Positions 56,054 to 64,000 of a DNA stretch of 64,000 nt are shown here, piece by piece; positions within the stretch are counted from its first letter, which is position 1; every line of letters starts with the position of its first letter. Made by a program: the position numbers and the translations under genes. This DNA comes from Athripsodes cinereus (Eukaryota; Arthropoda; Insecta; Trichoptera; Leptoceridae): assembly GCA_947579605.1 (NCBI GenBank), contig OX388316.1, positions 15,255,290 to 15,319,289 of the forward strand, written 5' to 3'. The notes beneath the pieces are model-generated. The model searched no databases and was not told where the DNA came from. It worked only from the letters and a program-made list of their open reading frames with translations.

Positions 56054-56336
56054 TGGTTGTCGACATTGTAGATAAAGTCTCCAAGCTGAAATGGCAATGG
56101 GCTAGTCATGTGGCAAGGCGAGAGGATGGCAGGTGGACTTCCAGAATTATTGAATGGAGGCCGTGGAAGGACAAAAGAAGTGTTGGAAGACCCCAAAAAA
56201 GATGGGTCGACGATATTGTCCAAGTGATGGGAAAACAGTGGTGTCGAGTTGCTCGAGATCGAAAATTGTGGAAAAGTTTCGAAGAGGCCTATATTCAGCA
56301 GTGGAGAGAAGAAGGCTAGCAGTCAGTGTAAGTTAG
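56054..56336 (+). pseudogene. 5'-truncated LINE family I, C-terminal 88 codons
   Basis: Reads VSKLKWQWASHVARREDGRW, SRIIEWRPWKDKRSVGRPQK, RWVDDIVQVMGKQWCRVARD and KLWKSFEEAYIQQW in one open frame to a stop near 56319, then a short 3' end GGCTAGCAGTCAGTGTAAGT. GHVAR- and GRPxxRWxDDI-type motifs are the typical C-terminus of RTE-like reverse transcriptases. The 12-bp duplication and unbroken frame indicate a recent insertion, dead on arrival. Confidence 0.85.
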
Positions 56337-56348
56337 TATGGCATTCTA
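56337..56348. other. Target-site duplication of LINE family I copy (right)
   Basis: TATGGCATTCTA, identical to 56042-56053. Confidence 0.8.
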
Positions 56349-56349
56349 C

Positions 56350-57146
56350 TAACTAAACACTGACACGGTAAATAGATTTAAAATAATTGAAATCTTCAAT
56401 TCATTGATAAGATATTATTGAAATTCTTAATATTTTTTCTTTATGCTATGTAATTACGAATATGACAATCTGTATGTTCATTAGATAAAGTGAGTCCCCT
56501 GGCTACTCCACTCATGGGAGAAGTTTTGATAGTACAAACAGATACATATTTATAGTCATTAACAAATTATTTCTCAACCAAACATTACTCGTGAGTGTGT
56601 AGGTGCTTATCAGCTCAATTCGACATTACTAACTAATTATTATATTATTTTTGTCTTAGAAATAATAAAAAAAATTAAAAGTTATTGATTTCCTATACCA
56701 ACCAATGCTTATGTACAATTATTATTTTTACTATCTACTATGATTGTTGTTATATAAAACTATGTTAAGAAATTATATAAAATTATTCAACGCAAGCATA
56801 CACAATAATAATATAATTATAAATATTGTAGGTACCTAGTGTTTCCTCAATGAGAATAAGTTGGAAAGTGACAGTGAAAAAGAGCAGTAACATTTGAAAT
56901 TTCTCCAAGAACACATTTAAAGTGCATTGGTGTAACTATCATACATATCAGAAGCTTGATGAAAATTTATATGTGAGGTTTCTGGTCCTTTTTTTCTATG
57001 CAAAAATTTATAAGTATGCAGATGTAGTTGGAAGTGGCCATAGACAGCATCCTGTTACAGGATATTGTGATAGGTTTATGAAAAAAAATATTTACCAAAA
57101 ATAAAACACCTATAGGTACCTACCCATTAGTAAATATTACCAAATG
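56350..57146. other. AT-rich non-coding stretch
   Basis: A short reversed family B core (GGCTACTCCACTCATGGGAG) is at 56503-56522. Nothing else is supported. Confidence 0.4.
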
Positions 57147-57165
57147 TCTTTATTGTTGAATTAAT
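57147..57165. other. 19-bp target-site duplication (left)
   Basis: TCTTTATTGTTGAATTAAT, repeated exactly at 57293-57311. Confidence 0.85.
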
Positions 57166-57292
57166 TACTTACTGCTAGCCTTCTTCTCTCAAGTGGTGAA
57201 TATAGGCCTCTTCAATACTTTTCCACAATTTCGATCTCAAGTAACACGACACCACAGTTTTCCCATCACCTGGACAATATCTTCGACCCATC
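57166..57292 (-). pseudogene. LINE family I, minimal 127-bp 3' copy
   Basis: The minus strand matches the 3' part of 56054-56336 (GATGGGTCGAAGATATTGTC, GGTGATGGGAAAACTGTGGT, GAGAGAAGAAGGCTAGCAGT). Opposite orientation to that copy, extremely 5'-truncated, with its own 19-bp duplication. Confidence 0.85.
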
Positions 57293-57311
57293 TCTTTATT
57301 GTTGAATTAAT
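57293..57311. other. 19-bp target-site duplication (right)
   Basis: Identical to 57147-57165. Confidence 0.85.
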
Positions 57312-57314
57312 AAA

Positions 57315-59043
57315 CAAAAATAAATTTTAATATCAAACAATTTTTTGGATCTATTGGTATAACTATTAACCTAAATTGTGTTTTTATATACATACACATA
57401 ACGACATAAAAAGTAAAAAAGATAGTTAAAGAAACGTTTTACACGTTTTACTCAAGTACAAATACCTAGAAGTATGAACAGTTACCCAAAAATACCAGTG
57501 ATTTTAAGTCGAAACCATATTTTTTCTTTACGTAGGACGATTATAGATTCATGATATGATTTACTTCATAAAAATATAGGTTGTTGATAATAATTATTCA
57601 TATAAAATGCTCCACAATCAATCACTATGGAGGCTTCATTAACACCTACTATGGGAGCTGCAGAGCAAGGTAGTGTTTTGTAATCATTAGATTCGAATGA
57701 TAAAAATATGATGGATGTTTCTAAAACTCAATGAATTTATCTATCTTAATTCGAATTAATTATAATGATCTCGTTTAATGTAAGATGTAAGGCGATTTGT
57801 TTTTTTAAAATGCTGACAAAATGTTCACGTGATATCACAAAAAGACGTTTCAAAATATAAGGTTGAAGAAAAAGGAAAAAAATATATTCAACTTTACAAA
57901 ATGGTTACATAGAATAAATTACTTATTTTTAGATTTTGTAGGTATGTGAGGAAAACCGTTAAACTCCTTTTTTATTTCGATAATCAATACCAATGTTCAG
58001 AAGCAAGTTGAAGACATTGCTCTTCCTTCATAATTTCCTGCGCCCTTGAGATAGATGGTCCACTAAACAGCGCCGAATAAATTATCCGATATACCTACAT
58101 ACACACATAATTATATAAGATGGTTAAACGTTCCCGATATTCAGACTACGGGTCATCTATTTGTAAACCTATTTCAATACCACACACTAGAAAATTTAGC
58201 AATGAAAACAAAAATAAAATGAGACGAAATATAAAATGTATCGTTTGAACTATTTCTTATAATCATAATTTCTTATAGTCATTAATATTTTAGTAGGTTA
58301 ACTAGCTGGCAAATAATGTACATATCTGTCTATTCGATGACGGTTAATAGCCCAATATCGATGTCCCGGGTATATAATTTCAACGTTTCAAATCCTTTTA
58401 ATAGCAAACGGTTATAAGTTGCAATATTTTACAAAATATTGTAATGTTAACTATCATTTTATATGGCTCCAGAAATACATACATACAAATGATGTATTTT
58501 AGATTTATTCCTAGATACTATTCCTATTTTAGACATATTTGTAGAACAAAAAATACTCGTACACCACTTTATAAAAGTAGATATTTTACTTTATTTTATT
58601 CCCACTTGTAGGAGCATGTACTTGAAGAAATTGTTGAAAATACATTTTTACCTATCATTATATAAGATATTATTAATTTTATCTTTCTCAAATCGAACAT
58701 GTATTTAAAAGGTACTTATTAGCACTCATTACCATCATAAATGAAGCCAACATAGGCGTCACTTACTTACCAAACAGACACGTAATATGAAACGCCATAG
58801 GCTATGGTAATCCATACAAGGGAACGCATTAGTTCTAACAAGAAATTATTTCATTTATTTAGATACAAAGAATACATACATGTATGTATCAGAAGTTATG
58901 CATATATCCATACAAAAATGTAATTGGTACCTACCTACCTACAACATAAAATATGGTAGGTAAACAATATACTTTAATGGCTCGGAATTTTGGAAAATGA
59001 TGCTTGTAACGTAACAAAATTATACTGGAAGCGTGCTTGACCA
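57315..59043. other. AT-rich non-coding stretch
   Basis: Family C relic at 58037-58080 (GCGCCCTTGAGATAGATGGT, ACAGCGCCGAATAAATTATC). Otherwise nothing is recognised. Confidence 0.4.
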
Positions 59044-59280
59044 CACTGAGAAAAATACTAACGAAATTTCACAACGAATCATTGCTACGTACAATCAGAT
59101 TAGGACCAGAGATAGTACAAACGATTCGTTAGTACGAATCTATAATAATATCAACGATTTGTTTGCGAAAAGTTGATATTATAGATTCGTACTAATGAAT
59201 CGTTTGTACTATCTCTGGTCCTAATCTGATAGTACGTACCAATGATTCGTTGTGAAATTTCGTTAGTATTTTTCTCAGTG
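59044..59280. mobile_element. 237-bp near-perfect palindromic MITE (family G)
   Basis: The arms (59044 to about 59160 and about 59165-59280) differ at only a handful of positions over about 105 bp. Ends CACTGAGAAAAATACTAACG and its complement. The centre is a short unpaired segment around TCAACGATTTGTTTGCG. No coding capacity. CA lies next to both ends, possibly the target duplication. Confidence 0.88.
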
Positions 59281-59284
59281 CAAG

Positions 59285-62200
59285 AAGTACAATATAGTTA
59301 GATTATTCGATGATTCTTTTTTTATTCCGCAGGTTCAAAACATCACGCAAAAGTAGCAAAAAAGATGTGCATTGGCTATTTAGATATTGGAATGAAGAAT
59401 ATGGTTCAATTTATCGTAAATCCTTTAACACTAAACTTGTAAGGATGTGTGAGCCACAGCCACTAAAGAAAATGTTTTTCATCAAACCTTATGTTAGATA
59501 AAATGTTGGCAGCCTAAGACTTAAAGTTTAAAAGTAGCTAGAAAGAGTGACAAAGGATTGATTCTGGAAGACTGCATCTTTAGATAGAAGGTAAAAGTGA
59601 CAATTGCAAAAGGAAGCAAATACATACAACTGGTTGTCATGAGAAAAAAATTAAAGTTTCCATATTATAAGTATTTAATTAAATCCCTCTTTAAACAAAA
59701 CGGTTACTGACCTTTTTTATAAGTAGGTATGTGTTAAAACACCATCAGAAATTAATTGCTGCTAAAATTATCAGATGCAAATTGATATATTTGCCTGACA
59801 TTTTCTCAACACGACCCATCAGGTGTTTCCAACAACGGAATGATAAATGATTTATGATTTCGTTCATTTGATAATAATAATAATATACATATACAGACTA
59901 TTATAAAACTTGTTCTGTTCAATCACTCTATCAATACGTCCAAGTAGTCGATGCTATCATCACTATTGCATCCGGTGATAAAAAGGTAGTGTAAGAACAA
60001 CATCAGGATACGATCAGCAAGTAAATACCTACATTGATGGAACTGTATTCAGAAGCGATGGAGTGCTTGAGACCGGTTTAGTAAAATCAAACCCATATTT
60101 CATTATGAATTACTTAGGTACATAATAGTTTGCATTTATCTTCTTGTCGAATTTTTGTTTTATCTTAGGGAGTATAGATATAATATTATGTAGATAACTA
60201 ACTATAGGTACATATAATAAAAGATCCTTATGAATCTAGAACGTCAATCAGTACAAAATGCCGCATTTTTAAGTTGTGATAGTTATTTGTCACGAACAAA
60301 AAACTTTTTAGATCAAAGCAATGTCTTGAGTGTAGATCAAGCGATAGAAACTCGCCTAAAATAATTCAAGAGCTCCATAGACTTCCTCAATAGGTCTCCA
60401 AACTCCATTTGTCCCCTGCAAATTTGTCAACACAAAGACCTAGTTTCGTCTTTCAATAATTTTATTGTTGAAGCGTGCGTTTATTGAAATTGTAGGAGGG
60501 GCACCAATCTTCAATAAACCAAGCCGTCACACCTCCATCTCGTTCACTCATTCTTGCCTTTTGTTCATGTGTAATAGGGATAGAAGATTTATTATTAATA
60601 TCCATAACTTTCCTGAGTTATTCTCCTTCATATTATATTGTGGTCGTTTGTAGTTTGTACCATACATTTAAGTTACGAAAAATATGTTAACTTGAATAAA
60701 AATCGCAGCAAGGATCAATGTGTAGATACACTGAAAATCTGAGTTTTTCAAATGCATGTATTTATTTATTAAACAATAAACGGCTGTTGCCTCTGAAATT
60801 ACAATTTAATACATTTACTTAATGCAATTTACAAAAATGTATTATTACTAATATATTTTATTTCTGCAAATACTAAAAAGGATTTTACATATGTCCAATA
60901 CACGAATCTTATTATTTGATAAGTGATTCAACCCCCGGTATATTTTTTAACTGAACTGAAAAACTTAACTGGTACAATTTGTCGATTTTTTGATGAGGAA
61001 AGTTAATGTTGCGAATTATACCTACGTTTACGTTGTTAGTAAGATTTTCGGATTTATAATTTGATGATGAAAATTGTTTTACAATCACCTCCATATGTGC
61101 GCAAAACGCTCTGATATAAGTATATATTTTTTATATTTATAGCAGTGATGTGTTATAGGATTTCCTATAACATATCTCTGATAAATAGTGTTTTTTTTCA
61201 ACAAGTACCTATTTGTAAAACTTCAAACACCTTCCTTTAAAAAAATTAAGATAAATATTACGCAAGTGTTACGCAAGCAATTACGATAAGTATGTAATGA
61301 TCGATGCCCTCTGGTGGCAGAATAACCTGCAATGTTATGATTATTATTATTTGATAATGTAGACGTACGTAGTTATTCTTAATAATAGTATGAGATTTTG
61401 ATAATATGAACAAACTAAAGGACATTCCATCCAATTAGTTATTTCAATCGACTCTACTGGTCTCTCAATTTTCTCCCCTCTTTTATAGTAGGTAGGTACA
61501 TATTATTATTAATTCTTTTGGAACTTGTCTTTGACAATTTTTTTTGTTCCTCTCATGAATACACAATAACGCACTGTGCTATCGGGGAGCACACACATTA
61601 TTTCAATAGCACTTTTGTAGTGTACCTATGTACCTATGTAGTCTAGTGGTGTTTCTGTATGGTGGCTCTCTATACAAATGGGGGACAACTTTTTTCTAAC
61701 CTACAAGGAGTAATTTGTACTGTTGGTATTCAGTACTATGTCAATATTAATAGGTGAATGTGTTGGTACATAGGTAGGTACTCCCAAACTGTCACATGTA
61801 GGTACATAATATGTAAATTATCATACTCATCATAAACTACGAACATGTCATCGATTGATTGAATGAGAATATTTTCTTTTGACGATGATGGATGTTTTTT
61901 TATTCGCGATTTAATGAAGCATACATCTCCAAGGTGTGGATTCATCTTAAAGGTGCTGGAGGCTCTTTCGAAATAGCAATATCTTCAGTGGTTCCTTTTG
62001 GATCCAGCATATTTTGTTTTCTACAAGCAATAGAAAATTAGATCTTGGATATTGATCATGATTCATGAGTGACATTTTCGAGATGAATTCTTTTGTCATC
62101 TTAGAACACTGCAAACCGATTAACAATATCTTATGAAAGTTAAAGACATCTTTATTGACAAATCAGAATATTCTAATTGTGACCTGTAAGTATATCTCTA
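59285..62200. other. Long AT-rich stretch
   Basis: A 63-codon frame at 59310-59501 follows a splice-acceptor-like TTTTTATTCCGCAG but has no known motif. No further features are supported. Confidence 0.4.
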
Positions 62201-62202
62201 TA

Positions 62203-62352
62203 ATTTTAGAAAACATCAACCGAGATCTAAAGGAGCTAAATGCTAAAGACGACTGGCATTCCATTGCTCAAGATAGAAAGGCTTGGAGATCTATTGTTTC
62301 GGAGGCAAAGATCCTGCAAGGGCTTTTCGACTGTCGGAAGTTAAGTACCTAA
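62203..62352 (+). pseudogene. LINE C-terminal fragment (family E)
   Basis: ENINRDLKELNAKDDWHSIA, QDRKAWRSIVSEAKILQGLF, then a stop; same protein end as at 27256-27443. AGTATATCTCT before and AGTATGTATCTCT after may be a damaged target duplication. Confidence 0.6.
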
Positions 62353-62354
62353 GT

Positions 62355-64000
62355 GAGTATGTATCTCTCTCGAATATAATTTTTTTCTAATCGAAAAACT
62401 TTGGAGGTTTATAGTAAGTAGGTATACATTTCATAGTCCTATAAATATTTGCTCAAAAGCAACTAATCTTTGAATGTAATAAAATCGTTACTCGAAACCT
62501 ACGCCGTTGTGTGAACTGTGATTGAGCAACTTATGGTACCTACGTATTTATTTTGGATATACAAATGTATACCTACATACTTGGATGAAATATTAAAATA
62601 CAAATTCAATTCAACGTATAAAATTAATTTAGTCAGATATGTCTCAGCAGGTAATAATGATAGAAGATAAAAATATCTTCAAATATCCTTCAAAATAATA
62701 TAATCTTATCGAAAACATTAATGTCTATACGAATGTAATTTTATCATCTCAATTCATATTGCGGTTTTGAAATCTTCATTATACTCCGACATTATCGAAG
62801 AGCAAACGATGTCCGTTTAGATACTACGAGATTATTGTGATTACGATAAACATTTGCCATTTATTATTGCAACGATTTCGTGTAGGCGAGCTAGTTTGTT
62901 CGAAAATATAAACTTTATTATCAGCAGTGGCGGGACTAGACTATTTATATTGATCATCTATAAAAGATCACATAATTATGAGACATTTATCTTTACTTTC
63001 ACAGTATTTCCCAATAGGTAATGGATTAGCCAATGGATAGGACATCCACGCAAATAAAACAATAAAAAAACAAGTTTTTCAGCATGGGAAGCATTTCTCA
63101 TCCCTCCCTGCATGGATGATGTTTTTTTGTTTTTTTAGTAATATTTTATATAAAGGGAATTAATTATCCCTAATAATCCCTAATTAATAATCCCTAATTA
63201 AAGGGAAAAGAGATAAACCTAGTTTTTGTCAGGAATATCACAGATCAATTTAAAAATGAGTCATTTGAACAATTTCAATACAGCGGTAAAGATATGCCAC
63301 CCATTGTCTATGGCACAAAGACGACAATCAGTATAATATTATTGTATGTATTTAATCCACTGACTACTCCACATGTGGGATATACCGTAATGGTGTGTTA
63401 TTTACATGTTTATGATTTTATAACGAATGTTAATATTAGTCTTTGATGATATCTTTCAGGTTTTGTCCAGCGAAAAATAAGAAAAAAATTGGCATCGAAA
63501 CGGTAGAAACTTGAAATGCCGTTTTATCTTTATAATATATAAGTATAAATTAGGCATTAGAAATTTTACAGCGAGCAATTTTTTAAGTCAAAGGTAGGTA
63601 CGTTGTTTTTTTTTCATATGCTGAATGGACACCACTGATTATTAGACCATATAAATAAAATATCAAGTCAGTAGATAAGTAATTATTTAATAAACGTGTA
63701 AGAACAGAATATAGTAGATAAAAATAATAATTATAACTAAATACTACGTAGAAGTGATGACCAAATGTGAGCAAAAGTATTAAATCATTATCAGATCGAT
63801 ATTTTATTTTTTATTGTTGTTAGGAAATTAATTTGTCTACAGTTGATTATTTGTACAAGAATCATTGACCTTAAAAAATATGACTTCTTTATTATGTATT
63901 TTAATATTAAAATTAATAAACGTATGTACCTATTTTACATAGGTACATTTATGTGGCTATATGTATCCTTGTCTCAATCAACAAGTCTTTGTTTTCGATA
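62355..64000. other. AT-rich non-coding stretch
   Basis: A cluster of TAATCCCTAAT repeats lies at 63164-63204, and a reversed family B core (GACTACTCCACATGTGGGAT) at 63361-63381. No genes are recognised. Confidence 0.4.

Noticed and set aside
59310..59501. Exon of a host gene after a splice-acceptor-like site
   Set aside because: A good TTTTTATTCCGCAG precedes it, but the 63-codon frame matches nothing and no partner exon is visible.

Overview
This is AT-rich eukaryotic DNA, most likely from an insect and probably a butterfly or moth. The clues are the very frequent TAGGTACCTA-type motifs, insect-type BEL/Pao, RTE-like and CR1/Jockey-like retroelements, a tRNA-derived SINE, many foldback elements, and a broken copy of an insect calexcitin-type gene. 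The order is inferred from these habits, not proven. I see no intact single-copy host gene. Almost everything recognisable is mobile DNA or debris of genes, separated by featureless AT-rich sequence.

The only complete gene is the 1784-codon polyprotein of a BEL/Pao LTR retrotransposon on the minus strand (6163-14676). Its two 1542-bp LTRs look identical at a constant offset of 6972 bp. It has a 5-bp target duplication (ACCAT), a primer binding site, a polypurine tract and every expected catalytic residue, so it is a recent and possibly active insertion. It landed inside an older element of about 2.8 kb (3428-14782), which is bounded by 15-bp inverted repeats and a TA duplication. That older element holds a 14-bp minisatellite and a two-exon gene remnant of unknown family.

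From 15 to 30 kb there are SINE copies, a 5'-truncated RTE-like LINE with a 10-bp target duplication (19130-20200), a tRNA-like SINE head, and several short 3' ends of LINEs. From 30 to 36 kb lie a half copy of a palindromic MITE, a 756-bp inverted-repeat element able to fold into a hairpin of about 300 bp, a series of minus-strand exon-like blocks separated by 79-93 bp introns, a further foldback element, and the calexcitin-like pseudogene joined to a LINE-tail repeat.

From 39.8 to 46.4 kb is a nest of transposons. A 4055-bp hAT-like element (TIR plus exact 8-bp duplication GTACATAT) contains a decayed CR1/Jockey-like LINE, itself interrupted by the 3' end of a second LINE. Next to it a LINE 3' end is split by a 623-bp palindrome-rich element with an 8-bp duplication (CAAACTTT). 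From 46 to 60 kb there are further foldback MITEs (one nested in another at 48.76-49.22 kb), a 2.63-kb element with long inverted repeats (49392-52024), two opposite insertions of one LINE family with 12- and 19-bp duplications, and a nearly perfect 237-bp palindrome (59044-59280). The last 4.7 kb contain one LINE tail and little else.

The elements do not form a pathway. The value of the window is its stratigraphy, in which nested insertions give a relative order of events, and its unusual density of long inverted repeats. Family names rest on motifs read by eye; no database search was possible.
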